Assembly: GCA_030123525.1 (NCBI GenBank)
Contig: CP126125.1
Span: 3,162,001 to 3,226,000, forward strand
Direction of reading: 5' to 3'
From: ELB16-189 sp018266435
Lineage (GTDB): Bacteria; Bacteroidota; Bacteroidia; Cytophagales; Cyclobacteriaceae
Length of the DNA stretch: 64,000 nt
Position 1 is the first letter of the stretch. Each line of letters starts with the position of its first letter. The position numbers and the translations under genes are program-made. The notes beneath the pieces were generated by a model, which did not search any database, had not been told where the DNA came from, and saw nothing but the letters and a program-made list of their open reading frames with translations. Positions 53,623 to 62,613 of the stretch are shown here, in pieces.

Positions 53623-54006
53623 ATGGATTTTGACCTGATCAATTCAACATACACTGAAGAGTTGTATTCAATTCCTGCAAAGCCTGCCGTTATCATTGAT
53701 AAAGAGTGGCATGAAATGAGTGTGGCTGAGGCTGAATTACTACCCAATATCCTACAAGCTATCCACCAAAAGCCAGATGCAGTAACAATCATCTGCCAGG
53801 CAACTCTTGACTTAAATTTGCTGCCCGGCAACCCATCGCACGTGATTTACTTTGGTAAGCCCGTAACCGGCATTGCTTCCTACGAAGTAATTGAAACCCA
53901 AAAAATAAAATTAGTTGCCTCTGACCGGCTGGAGGATTTGGTGAAGGACTATGAAGCAAAAAATAAACTTTGGCGAGCACTCAAAAAACAATTCTGTGTC
54001 GCCTAA
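53623..54006 (+). CDS. Small protein of unknown function
   Basis: 127 aa from the ATG at 53623; a GTG at 53617 would overlap the thioesterase stop by 4 bp. No signal peptide or membrane helix. It is acidic to neutral with alpha/beta character: PAVIIDKEWHEMSVAEAELLPNI, AVTIICQATLDLNLLPGN, HVIYFGKPVTGIASYEVIE, and a helical end DLVKDYEAKNKLWRALKKQF. I do not recognise a family. Tight placement behind the thioesterase gene suggests cotranscription. Confidence 0.72.
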   Translation: MDFDLINSTYTEELYSIPAKPAVIIDKEWHEMSVAEAELLPNILQAIHQKPDAVTIICQATLDLNLLPGNPSHVIYFGKPVTGIASYEVIETQKIKLVASDRLEDLVKDYEAKNKLWRALKKQFCVA

Positions 54007-54026
54007 TAACCTCATAGTCCGGTTTA

Positions 54027-54698
54027 TTATTTTAACAAGATTTGGTTCTTTAATTCAACAGCAATTTGTTTAACCCACAGCGCATACATTTTTCCTGAAG
54101 GATGGAGACCATCTGGGGCAACCAGTTCGGGCTGGCTTAGCCCCTGCCGGCTGATGGCCGTAATGTCCACATAAGCTACACCATATTTTTCAGATATCTT
54201 TTCATTCATAGAATTGAAATGATCAATGTCCGCTGAAATTCTATCTTTCTTTTTTTCTCCGAACGGAGTGTAGCCATAATCAGGGATGGAGACCACAAAT
54301 ACATTTTTACGGTTCCCTTTGGCCAGCCGGATCGATGTTTTCAGCAACTCTTCAAATTCAATGGAATACTGATCAATCGATTTGCCTTGGTATTGATTGT
54401 TTACTCCGATTAACAATGAAACCAAACTATACTCTGGTTTTAGTTGGGCAATATCAATAGCGTTGGCAAGGTTATCGGTGCGCCAACCGGTGGTTGCTAT
54501 TATTGTTGTTACAAAGTGCCTTTTGTTGGTTGACAATAGTTTAGCTAACTGATTGGGCCAGCGTTCGTCCTCTGTTACACGTTCACCAATGGTGTATGAA
54601 TCGCCAAGGGCAAGAAACTTCAACGGTGTGTCTTGACTCATTACAGAAAATGTAATAAAAAAAAGAGCAATGAAAAACTGATTGCTAATTCTTGGCAA
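54027..54698 (-). CDS. SGNH/GDSL-family hydrolase, secreted
   Basis: 223 aa. A signal peptide (FFIALFFITFSVMSQ) is followed by the block-I motif LKFLALGDSYTIGE (nucleophile Ser), block III GVNNQY, and block V PDGLHPSG with the Asp-x-x-His pair. The enzyme is an esterase or lipase acting outside the cytoplasm. The start codon is TTG: in this frame a stop precedes it and the next ATG would delete the signal peptide. It overlaps the lipocalin-like gene by 14 bp, so the two are cotranscribed. Confidence 0.88.
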   Translation of the reverse strand: MPRISNQFFIALFFITFSVMSQDTPLKFLALGDSYTIGERVTEDERWPNQLAKLLSTNKRHFVTTIIATTGWRTDNLANAIDIAQLKPEYSLVSLLIGVNNQYQGKSIDQYSIEFEELLKTSIRLAKGNRKNVFVVSIPDYGYTPFGEKKKDRISADIDHFNSMNEKISEKYGVAYVDITAISRQGLSQPELVAPDGLHPSGKMYALWVKQIAVELKNQILLK

Positions 54699-55191
54699 AG
54701 TTTAAGGTGTAAACAATTGTTCCTTGTGAGTTGGTAACAGTAAATGATAACGAAAGATTTGTACTGGTCAGCTGAACTATTTTCACTGCCTGGCCCAGTG
54801 TTGTAAATAGAGAACCATCAGAATTATAATAATTGCCATCGATCAAAAGAGATTTTGCATCTGCGGTAAACGCCCAACTCCCCTCTTCCACGATCGTAGA
54901 ATCTGACGGGTTGCATTTGGTTGCTCCTTCAGTAGCTTGATATACCTGTGCAGAATTATTGCTGAAGGTATAAAGATTGTCTAAGAAACAAGCATCAAGG
55001 GTTACGGGCTGTGTGGCGCCCCCATTTAACGAACCAGTTGCATTAACTAATTTCCAGCTTTTACTCGAACCCTTTGCTCCGGCCAGGTTCACACCGTTGG
55101 CATCAATCGGAGATGTGGCTGTTTCTTTCGAGCATGAAAAAATCATTCCTACGAAAAAAGAACAGACTAAACCGGCAAAAATAGTTTTCAT
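54685..55191 (-). CDS. Lipocalin-like lipoprotein
   Basis: 168 aa with a lipoprotein signal (FVGMIFSCSKE, Cys about 20). After a Ser/Gly-rich linker the sequence follows the small lipocalin-like pattern of Bacteroidota: KSWKLVNATGS, DNLYTFSNNSAQVYQATEGATKCNPSD, EEGSWAFTADAKSLLID, LTSTNLSLSFTV. Two cysteines (in LDACF and TKCNP) may form a disulfide, as in related proteins. Ligand and role are unknown. It precedes the GDSL hydrolase gene with a 14-bp overlap. Confidence 0.8.
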   Translation of the reverse strand: MKTIFAGLVCSFFVGMIFSCSKETATSPIDANGVNLAGAKGSSKSWKLVNATGSLNGGATQPVTLDACFLDNLYTFSNNSAQVYQATEGATKCNPSDSTIVEEGSWAFTADAKSLLIDGNYYNSDGSLFTTLGQAVKIVQLTSTNLSLSFTVTNSQGTIVYTLNFAKN

Positions 55192-55250
55192 GGGTTAAAT
55201 AATTTATTCAAAAATAAAGTAAAAAATAAAATGTAAACTATACAGGTCAT

Positions 55251-55258
55251 TACCTTTG
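55251..55258 (+). promoter_or_regulatory. Candidate -7 box of the tRNA-Ser gene
   Basis: TACCTTTG matches TAnnTTTG exactly and lies 13 bp before the tRNA, a good distance for a short leader. No clear -33 TTTG is seen. Confidence 0.5.
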
Positions 55259-55271
55259 TAAATAAAATTCC

Positions 55272-55358
55272 GGAGAGGTGCCAGAGTGGCCGAATGGGAC
55301 GGTCTCGAAAACCGTTGTACGGGCAACTGTACCGAGGGTTCGAATCCCTCCCTCTCCG
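55272..55358 (+). tRNA. tRNA-Ser (anticodon CGA)
   Basis: 87 nt class II tRNA. Acceptor GGAGAGG pairs with CCTCTCC, discriminator G; anticodon arm ACGGT-CTCGAAA-ACCGT gives anticodon CGA (reads UCG); long variable arm TGTACGGGCAACTGTACC; T-arm GAGGG-TTCGAAT-CCCTC. No encoded CCA. Confidence 0.96.
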
Positions 55359-55404
55359 CTCCCCGGCAAACAAGTCATTAGGGTGTACGTGTGTGTTAGC
55401 TTCA

Positions 55405-56907
55405 TCAGCTGTTCTTCATAGCTAAGTACACGCCATTAGTCCAACCAAACCCATCTTGATTAGGATACTCACCTCCTCCTGCTTTGCCTTCGTGGCTCCA
55501 TACATTGTATTTTTCTGTCATCTTTCCGGTGGATGAAAATACTTTATCAATAATCGAGAGCCAATTTTTTCGAATTTGAGCCGCTGTCTCTTCAAAGCCG
55601 TAGTTGCGCAGCCCCTTAAAGCCGATCCATTGCAGCGGAGCCCAGCCGTTGGGTGCGTCCCACTGCTGACCACTGTGGTTGAGGGTAGTGGTTAGGCCAT
55701 TTGCTTTTAAAAAATCACGTTTTAAAATTACCTCTACCGCTAGTGCCTGATCGGGCGTGGCTATCTCAACAAATAAAGGAAATGCTGCAGCTGCGGTGTA
55801 CGGTTGTTTTTGTCTTTGAAGAATGAAATCAAAATCGAAGAAAAATTTTCTTTCCTCATCCCAACAAAATTTTTTTATAGATGCTTTGCGTTGATTAGCC
55901 AACAAAAGAAACTGTCCCGCCCTGGCATTGTTACCTACGTATTGATAAATTTCTGAAAGTGTTTTTTCCAGATAAAATAGTAAACAGTTTAAATCTACCG
56001 GAATAATTTCTGTTGTGTGGATACTCTCAAAAGATTTTTCATCTTTAAACCAGCGGCTGCTAAAGTCCCAGCCTGATTCTGCTGCCGCACGCAAATGACG
56101 GAACAACACATCAGGTTTTTGACTCGATTGGTGAGAAAGTGCTATGTCTTCCTTATAAGCCTCAGGACGAGGCGAGTCAAACTCATCCCAATAACGGTTT
56201 AAGATTGAGCCATCGGGCATTCTTACCACCCGGTGAACAGCCGGATTATTTTCGTTCAGTTCACTCGTTCCCCTCATCCAAAAATGATATTCTTTTTCAA
56301 GATGGGGTAAATATTTGGCCAATGGGTCAAGTTCATCGTCATCTATCTCCTCCTTTATTTCTTCGTGAAGGAGTTTAACCATTAACGAAAAAAAAGGTGG
56401 CTGCGACCGTCCTAAAAAATACGTCCGGTTTCCGTTGGGAATGTAGCCAAACCTATCCATGAGGAAAGCAAAATTATCAACCATATTTTGAGTCAGATCT
56501 GCTCTGCCCGACTCGCGGAGGCCCAACATAGTAAAGTAGCTGTCCCAATAATATATTTCGCGAAAGCGGCCACCCGGCACTAAGTATGGGTGAGGCAACG
56601 GAATCAGTGAACCGGCCTGTTTATCGGGCTGGCGGGTGAGTACATCCCACAGGGTTGAGATGTGGTATTCGATGGATTTTGAAAGATCACTTTTATAACC
56701 GGTTGAAATTGCTTCGGGTAATAAAAAATTTTCTAGTATAAATTTTTTAAGATCAAACTCCGGATAATCTTTCTGAGTAAGATAATCTGTACTGATTTCG
56801 TCCAGCTTTCGTTTCGGTAAACAATCGGGAAATGTTTTTCCATCGCCCAATACATTTTTCAACTGCACTTCTTCAAACAATATTCCCAACTCGTGAATCT
56901 GATTCAT
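55405..56907 (-). CDS. GH37 alpha,alpha-trehalase, cytoplasmic
   Basis: 500 aa without a signal peptide. Trehalase signature 1 is PGGRFREIYYWDSY near 110-125 and signature 2 is QWDAPNGWAPLQW near 415-428; the catalytic Asp lies in the segment EDIALSHQSSQKPD-WDFSSRW and the Glu in KYNVWSHEGKAGGGEYPNQDGF. The enzyme hydrolyses trehalose to two glucose. The MFS gene 39 bp upstream is in the same operon, so imported trehalose or a similar disaccharide may be the source. It competes for substrate with the TreS-GlgE route encoded 11 kb away. Confidence 0.95.
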   Translation of the reverse strand: MNQIHELGILFEEVQLKNVLGDGKTFPDCLPKRKLDEISTDYLTQKDYPEFDLKKFILENFLLPEAISTGYKSDLSKSIEYHISTLWDVLTRQPDKQAGSLIPLPHPYLVPGGRFREIYYWDSYFTMLGLRESGRADLTQNMVDNFAFLMDRFGYIPNGNRTYFLGRSQPPFFSLMVKLLHEEIKEEIDDDELDPLAKYLPHLEKEYHFWMRGTSELNENNPAVHRVVRMPDGSILNRYWDEFDSPRPEAYKEDIALSHQSSQKPDVLFRHLRAAAESGWDFSSRWFKDEKSFESIHTTEIIPVDLNCLLFYLEKTLSEIYQYVGNNARAGQFLLLANQRKASIKKFCWDEERKFFFDFDFILQRQKQPYTAAAAFPLFVEIATPDQALAVEVILKRDFLKANGLTTTLNHSGQQWDAPNGWAPLQWIGFKGLRNYGFEETAAQIRKNWLSIIDKVFSSTGKMTEKYNVWSHEGKAGGGEYPNQDGFGWTNGVYLAMKNS

Positions 56908-56946
56908 GTCTTTACAAAGGGTTAGCTATTTGTCGGGTTATCTTAT

Positions 56947-58209
56947 TTAATGAGTTGCTGAAGCGTTGAACGTGAGCACCGAGTCAGTCTTTTTTTGTAT
57001 GCGGTTGAAAAAGTAAAGGCATACAATTAAAATAGTAATCGGCACAAGAGAAAAATAAAAAGCCGTTTGCCCACCAAACACCTGAAACATATTTCCGGTA
57101 ATGATAGAGCCGGTGGTTCCGCCTAATGCAGAAAAAATAACAATCAACCCAGACATAGGGCCATGTTGCCGGGCCGGTAATGAACTCAATATAACCGAGT
57201 TGATAGCCGGATAAATTGGCGCGATGAATAGCCCGATCAACGGAAAAACAAATGCCGCAAGGGGTGCATCGTGCCAGCCAGATACGGTATGCCCGCCAGA
57301 AGCCTGGGCTAACGGGATCGCAATTAACACCAGAGCCGCAGCGGCAATCAAACAGATTACCAGTACATAAAACCAATTGACTTTTCGCAAAGCAAAACCT
57401 GCACTGAATCTGCCTAATGCTGTAGAGGCGGCAAGAATACTAGCCATTTGTATGCTAAGCGTAGCCGGCAATTGCAACACTTTACTGTTGAATGTGGGCA
57501 GCCAACTCATGATGCTCTGCTCGATCAGCACATAAATAAAAGCACTAACTATAAATATCAACACCAAAGGTTTGGCCGCGAGTTTTACCATGTCTGCAAA
57601 ATCTTCTAAAAAAGGTTTAGGCACTTGCTCTTTTACCGATGACTCATTAAGGGGTGCGCTGACTAACAAAAAGAAAGCAGCAAAGGCAATACCGGCACAC
57701 AAATAATACACATTCAGCCACGCTGTGGATTGTTTGTCATGATCATTTACAAAGGCACTGAATACGAAATATCCGGTCAGGATGCCTATCATAAAAAACG
57801 ATTCAATGAAGTTCATAAAACTGGCATGTTCTTTCTTATCAGACGTAACGATGCCAATGGTAGCGTAAACCGAGACCTTGATCAGCGCAAAAGAAATTCC
57901 GGTGACCGCAAAAAGAGTTTTGGTCATAGCGAAACTTCCCATCGAAGGCATCAACATGCATGCGCCACCCACTAAGCCAAGTGCAATCAGCATAGAAAGC
58001 TTATACCCGATGCGTGCCACATAAGAGGCTACTAAAAACGAGGCAAGAGCAATACTCAAGTCTTTAAATGCTTCCAATACGCTGGCCGATGACTCAGATA
58101 CTCCATAGGTGTTTTGCACTTGTAGGATAACTGTGCCCACACTGTTCAGCAGCATAGCGATAACAAAGTAGTTGAGAAACAGGGATAGTTTAATTCTCCA
58201 GAATGTCAT
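56947..58209 (-). CDS. MFS sugar permease linked to trehalase
   Basis: 420 aa with 12 membrane helices (NYFVIAMLLNSVGTVILQV first; FYFSLVPITILIVCLYFF last). The pattern SSASVLEAFKDLSIALASFLVASYVARIGYKLSMLIAL resembles FucP-like MFS permeases. Substrate is not readable from sequence, but the trehalase gene 39 bp downstream suggests trehalose or another glucose disaccharide. It diverges from the sugar porter gene with a 116-bp gap. Confidence 0.87.
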   Translation of the reverse strand: MTFWRIKLSLFLNYFVIAMLLNSVGTVILQVQNTYGVSESSASVLEAFKDLSIALASFLVASYVARIGYKLSMLIALGLVGGACMLMPSMGSFAMTKTLFAVTGISFALIKVSVYATIGIVTSDKKEHASFMNFIESFFMIGILTGYFVFSAFVNDHDKQSTAWLNVYYLCAGIAFAAFFLLVSAPLNESSVKEQVPKPFLEDFADMVKLAAKPLVLIFIVSAFIYVLIEQSIMSWLPTFNSKVLQLPATLSIQMASILAASTALGRFSAGFALRKVNWFYVLVICLIAAAALVLIAIPLAQASGGHTVSGWHDAPLAAFVFPLIGLFIAPIYPAINSVILSSLPARQHGPMSGLIVIFSALGGTTGSIITGNMFQVFGGQTAFYFSLVPITILIVCLYFFNRIQKKTDSVLTFNASATH

Positions 58210-58325
58210 AAGTATTTATAAAAGGCATTAAAGCTATACATTTTTTTATCCAGTGAAAATTCAGTTATCCAACCATTTCTTTCAAATTTGATTTACATTT
58301 AATAAATCATTCAATCAAAATTTAT

Positions 58326-59633
58326 ATGAATAGCCGGTTGGTTCTTTGGTCAATTACAGTAAGCCTTGGTGGCTTTTTGTTTGGTATGGACGTAGCCGTG
58401 ATCTCAGGTGCAGAACAGACCTTGCAAAAAATATGGAACCTGAGTACACTGCAGCATGGGCTTGCTATAGCGATGGCTTTGTATGGCACTGTAATCGGTG
58501 CAGCATTTGGCGGGTGGCCAAGTGATAAGTACGGGCGCAAAAAAACATTGTCGTGGATAGCCTTTTTGTTTATATTTTCTGCCCTGGGCGCAGCCATTGC
58601 CAACGATGTTTACACATTCATGTTCTTCCGTTTTGTAGGTGGTCTGAGTATTGGCGCTTCTTCAGTAGTAGCCCCGGTTTATATTTCTGAAATTGCTCCT
58701 CCAAAATACCGCGGGCGCATGGTCATCTCATTTCAAGTAAATGTCGTGGTCGGTATTTTGATCGCCTACGTTTCAAATTACCTGTTAAGCGGTGGGCCAA
58801 ACGATTGGCGGTGGATGCTCGGTATTGTAGCTATTCCTTCACTGGCTTTTTATGTTTTGCTGTTCTTTACCCCCGAAACACCCCGGTGGTTGATTTTGCG
58901 GGGCCGTAATGTACCCGAAGCCCGTAAAATTATTGCCTATACAACCAGCAATATAGACCAGGAAGTAAAAGAAATATTAGAATCAACTACAAACGAAGCC
59001 GATACAGAAAAACTGTTTACAAAAAAATACAGATGGCCTCTGCTCCTGGCCTTTTTGTTTGCATTCTTTAACCAGCTTTCAGGCATTAATGCGGTTATCT
59101 ATTACTCTCCGCGCATTTTTGAAATGACCGGTCTTGGCAAAGAGAGTGCATTATTTTCTTCTGCTGGCATTGGGTTGGCCAACCTAATCTTTACCCTCTT
59201 GGGTTGGCTATTAATTGACCGGTTAGGTCGTAAAGTGCTGATGTACCTGGGCTCTATCGGTTATATCATTTCTCTGTCATTGATTGCTCTGGCATTTTTT
59301 AATAAATCATTTGTACATGTGCCCTATTATATTTTTGCTTTCATTGCTTCACATGCCCTGGGCCAGGGTTCAGTAATCTGGGTTTTCATTTCCGAAATTT
59401 TTCCAAACTCTGTACGTGCTTCCGGCACAGCCTGGGGAAGTTTAACACACTGGATGTTTGCCGCACTCATTGCCAACGTATTTCCATTTTTTTCAGAAAA
59501 ATACGGAGGCGGAATCATCTTTTCATTCTTTTCGGCAATCATGGTGCTTCAACTGCTTTTTGTCTGGTTGATGATGCCCGAAACCAAGGGCATATCCTTA
59601 GAAGAATTACAGAAAAAACTAATTGAAAAATAA
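58326..59633 (+). CDS. Sugar porter (SP) family MFS transporter
   Basis: 435 aa. SP-family signatures: FGMDVAVISGAEQ, GGWPSDKYGRKKTLS, RFVGGLSIGASSVVAPVYISEIAPPKYRGRM (split over loop 4-5), FTPETPRWLILRGR, NQLSGINAVIYYSPRIFE, DRLGRKVLMY and the final MPETKGISLEELQ. Such proteins are proton-sugar symporters for hexoses, pentoses or fructose. The GH32 gene begins 1 bp after the stop, which points to fructose or sucrose as the substrate. Confidence 0.93.
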   Translation: MNSRLVLWSITVSLGGFLFGMDVAVISGAEQTLQKIWNLSTLQHGLAIAMALYGTVIGAAFGGWPSDKYGRKKTLSWIAFLFIFSALGAAIANDVYTFMFFRFVGGLSIGASSVVAPVYISEIAPPKYRGRMVISFQVNVVVGILIAYVSNYLLSGGPNDWRWMLGIVAIPSLAFYVLLFFTPETPRWLILRGRNVPEARKIIAYTTSNIDQEVKEILESTTNEADTEKLFTKKYRWPLLLAFLFAFFNQLSGINAVIYYSPRIFEMTGLGKESALFSSAGIGLANLIFTLLGWLLIDRLGRKVLMYLGSIGYIISLSLIALAFFNKSFVHVPYYIFAFIASHALGQGSVIWVFISEIFPNSVRASGTAWGSLTHWMFAALIANVFPFFSEKYGGGIIFSFFSAIMVLQLLFVWLMMPETKGISLEELQKKLIEK

Positions 59634-59634
59634 T

Positions 59635-61185
59635 ATGCGTTTTGTTACAATGGTTTTTTTTGTGTTTGTGATTTTAGTTGCCTGTCGCGAAAAAACAGTA
59701 GTGGTGAGCGCAGACACCTATTACAAAGAGCAGCACCGACCGCGGTTTCATTTCTCTCCAGAAAAAGGATGGATGAACGACCCCAATGGTTTGGTTTATT
59801 ACGACAGCACTTATCATTTATTTTATCAGCACTACCCCGACAGTAACGTATGGGGCCCCATGCACTGGGGGCATGCCACAAGCCGAGATTTAATTCACTG
59901 GAAACATCAACCCATCGCGCTTTATCCCGATTCGCTTGGCTATATTTTTTCCGGAAGTGCGGTAGTTGACGATCACAATACATCAGGTCTTCAACAAAAA
60001 AATGCTCAACCCTTGGTAGCTGTTTTTACGCATCATGACATGACCAAGGAAAAAGCCGGAAAAATTGACCGCGAATCTCAGAGCCTGGCCTATAGCCTTG
60101 ATAATGGAAAAACCTGGACAAAATATTCAAAGAACCCAGTCTTAAAAAATAAAGGAGATCAGGACTTTCGGGATCCGAAAGTGTTTTTCCATCAACTCAC
60201 AAAAAAGTGGATTATGGCATTGGCTGTAGGAAATCATCTTGAAATTTTTTCATCACATAACTTAATAGATTGGAAAAAAGAAAGTGACTTTGGCAAAAAT
60301 GAAGGCTCTCATGGTGGCGTTTGGGAATGCCCAGATTTGTTTCCGTTAAAAACCAAAGAAGGAACTCAAAAATGGGTTTTGATTCAAAACATTGGGCGTG
60401 GCAGCATAAATGGTGGCTCAGGCACGCAGTATTTTATAGGAAGTTTTGATGGGCACTATTTTAAAAATGATAATCCCCCTTCTCTTGTCTTATGGCTTGA
60501 CTATGGTGCTGATAATTATGCCGGAGTAACCTGGTTTGGTGCACCCGATAATCGCAGGTTATTCATCGGCTGGATGAGCAACTGGGACGATTACGCACAA
60601 AAAATACCAACCCAAAAATGGCGAAGCGCCTTAACGGTGCCCCGCGAACTCGGGTTGCGGCAGTCAGCAAAAGGCATCCGCTTAATCCAGTATCCGGTAA
60701 AAGAATTGAGTATGCTTAGAGTAAATAAAAAACAGATTCTCAATAAAACGACTGAGGGATTTTTGGTGCTTTCAAATGAAGGCAAGCTGAAAGATTTGGA
60801 ACTGGAGTTTGATTTGAGCAATACATCAGCACAATCCTTTGGCCTGGTTTTAAGCAATACCCAAAAAGAGAAGGTGGTTGCAGGATACGATCTATTGAAA
60901 AAAGAAATCTTTATTGACCGGACTCAATCGGGCAAAAATTCCTTTTCGGATAAATTTGCGAATAGGCATGCCGCACCCTACCTACCTGAAGGAAAACTAA
61001 AACTCCGCATACTAATTGATGTTTCATCCATTGAACTATTTGTAGATGACGGGGCACTCGCCATGACTGATTTATTTTTCCCTACAGAAGACTATTCAAC
61101 GATTTCACTCTTCAGCGAACACGGAAAAGCAACGGTGGTTAGCGCAACCTGGTACGACATGCTTTCCATTTGGAATAAACCCTGA
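59635..61185 (+). CDS. GH32 fructosidase (levanase/invertase type), lipoprotein
   Basis: 516 aa from the ATG at 59635, with a lipoprotein signal (MVFFVFVILVACREK, Cys near 17). A longer frame opens with TTG at 59623 inside the transporter gene; the ATG gives the better signal. GH32 motifs: nucleophile Asp in GWMNDPNGLVYYD, FRDPKVFFH, acid/base Glu in WECPDLFPL, and a C-terminal beta sandwich (IELFVDDGALAMTDLFFPTE). It releases fructose from sucrose, levan or inulin outside the cytoplasm. The neighbouring sugar porter would take up the fructose. No SusC/SusD pair accompanies it. Confidence 0.94.
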   Translation: MRFVTMVFFVFVILVACREKTVVVSADTYYKEQHRPRFHFSPEKGWMNDPNGLVYYDSTYHLFYQHYPDSNVWGPMHWGHATSRDLIHWKHQPIALYPDSLGYIFSGSAVVDDHNTSGLQQKNAQPLVAVFTHHDMTKEKAGKIDRESQSLAYSLDNGKTWTKYSKNPVLKNKGDQDFRDPKVFFHQLTKKWIMALAVGNHLEIFSSHNLIDWKKESDFGKNEGSHGGVWECPDLFPLKTKEGTQKWVLIQNIGRGSINGGSGTQYFIGSFDGHYFKNDNPPSLVLWLDYGADNYAGVTWFGAPDNRRLFIGWMSNWDDYAQKIPTQKWRSALTVPRELGLRQSAKGIRLIQYPVKELSMLRVNKKQILNKTTEGFLVLSNEGKLKDLELEFDLSNTSAQSFGLVLSNTQKEKVVAGYDLLKKEIFIDRTQSGKNSFSDKFANRHAAPYLPEGKLKLRILIDVSSIELFVDDGALAMTDLFFPTEDYSTISLFSEHGKATVVSATWYDMLSIWNKP

Positions 61186-61243
61186 CGTAACTAAAAGTAA
61201 GTCTGACTAAAAAGAAGTGGAAATACCTGAAAGAATACGCAGA

Positions 61244-62479
61244 TTATTCAAAGCGTAGTGACTCAATCGGATCGAGCTTGGAGGCTTTGTGGGCCGGATA
61301 ATATCCTGAGATCAGCCCCACCAACACACACACTACCATACCCATCAGCATCCAAAACCAAGGTACTACAAAAGCATCAATGCCTATTGCTTTTGATATC
61401 AGATTGCCGATAAGAATACCCAGCAACACACCACCTATTCCGCCTAAAACACATACTACAATAGCTTCAATTACAAATTGCTGCCTTATTCGTAAAGGTG
61501 TAGCACCCAATGCTTTACGAACACCTACTTCGCGAGTTCGTTCTGTTACAGAAACCAGCATAATGTTCATTAAGGCAATAGAAGCCCCGAGCAGCGTAAT
61601 AAAGCCCACGCCAAACCCTCCAAAGCGCAAGCCATTGGTAATACTCTCCATTTCCTGTGCAAGAGACTCACTTTTTTCTATCTCAAATGAATTGTCGTTA
61701 CCAATCTGGTCGCGTCTGATTTTGCGCATCACAGCCGTGGCTTCACCCATGGCAAAATCCATTTGCGCAGCATCTTGCACCGCTATATTTAATCGGTACT
61801 TCAGTCCGGCACCTGAGGCCAGTTGATTGGCTACAATGATGGGAATGATCATCATATTGTCGAAATTATTTTCTGAAAGCGATCCCTTTTCTTTCATCTT
61901 TCCGATCACTTTGAATTGCATTCCTTTGAAAGAAACTACCGTGTTCGAAATATCCTTGCTGTTCCCATACAGGGTTTTGGCTAATTCATCACCGATTACT
62001 GCCACGTGTGCTCCATTTTGAATTTCAAACGGAGAAAAATTTCTTCCTTGTTCTATCGTCAATCCTTTTAAAGGTATGTACTCCTGATTGGCACCCATGA
62101 CGTTTACTTTGGGGTTGGTCTTTTCCGAGCCATGCTTAACTTCAGCCACAATGGTAAGGCTGGCCGAAAGACTAACAATGGATTGCACCTGGTATTGATC
62201 AATAAACCGCTGAGCCTCGTTCAGCAACAGAGGAGAATATACTTTTTGTTTCACCCCTTCCTGAGCCGAATTACGGTTGTTTTTTGAATAGATATCAAAA
62301 GAATTGGCTCCTAGCGAAGAAAGGCTTTCGTTAACGGAATATTCTATACCGTCAATAGCTGTTAAAATACCAACTAATGAAGTGATCCCTATCGCTACAA
62401 TAAGTGAAGTAAGCACTGACCTTAACATATTGGCTTTGATTGAACGAAGCCCTTCTTTAATATTCTCTATAAAATTCAT
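61244..62479 (-). CDS. MacB/FtsX-type ABC transporter permease
   Basis: 411 aa. One N-terminal helix (SVLTSLIVAIGITSLVGILTAI), a large periplasmic MacB_PCD domain about 50-275 (FDIYSKNNRNS, VNVMGANQEYIPLKGLTIEQGRNFS, VIGDELAKTLYG) and three C-terminal helices of the FtsX fold (FITLLGASIALMNIMLVSVTERTREVGVRKALGA). Members transmit ATP-driven motion to the periplasm, for export of small molecules or lipoproteins. No ATPase gene adjoins it here. It converges with the GH32 gene (58 bp). Confidence 0.93.
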   Translation of the reverse strand: MNFIENIKEGLRSIKANMLRSVLTSLIVAIGITSLVGILTAIDGIEYSVNESLSSLGANSFDIYSKNNRNSAQEGVKQKVYSPLLLNEAQRFIDQYQVQSIVSLSASLTIVAEVKHGSEKTNPKVNVMGANQEYIPLKGLTIEQGRNFSPFEIQNGAHVAVIGDELAKTLYGNSKDISNTVVSFKGMQFKVIGKMKEKGSLSENNFDNMMIIPIIVANQLASGAGLKYRLNIAVQDAAQMDFAMGEATAVMRKIRRDQIGNDNSFEIEKSESLAQEMESITNGLRFGGFGVGFITLLGASIALMNIMLVSVTERTREVGVRKALGATPLRIRQQFVIEAIVVCVLGGIGGVLLGILIGNLISKAIGIDAFVVPWFWMLMGMVVCVLVGLISGYYPAHKASKLDPIESLRFE

Positions 62480-62535
62480 TTGTGAAAAAGTAGTAAGTGA
62501 CTGTACGAAAAGCTTGGTTTTGGTTTATAAAAAAT

Positions 62536-62543
62536 CAAAGTTA
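62536..62543 (-). promoter_or_regulatory. Candidate -7 box of the ABC permease gene
   Basis: TAACTTTG on the minus strand matches TAnnTTTG and would give a leader of about 50 nt before the ATG at 62479. No -33 element is recognised. It lies in the 134-bp divergent stretch shared with the next gene. Confidence 0.35.
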
Positions 62544-62613
62544 TACCTTTATGCATTCTATACCGAGACTACCGGAAATTGATTTTGTTACACAATAATA
62601 ATCGGCTTTTACG

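Noticed and set aside
55188..55373. 61-codon minus-strand frame across tRNA-Ser
   Set aside because: It contains the complement of the tRNA gene, a common false frame (RGRDSNPRYSCP type).
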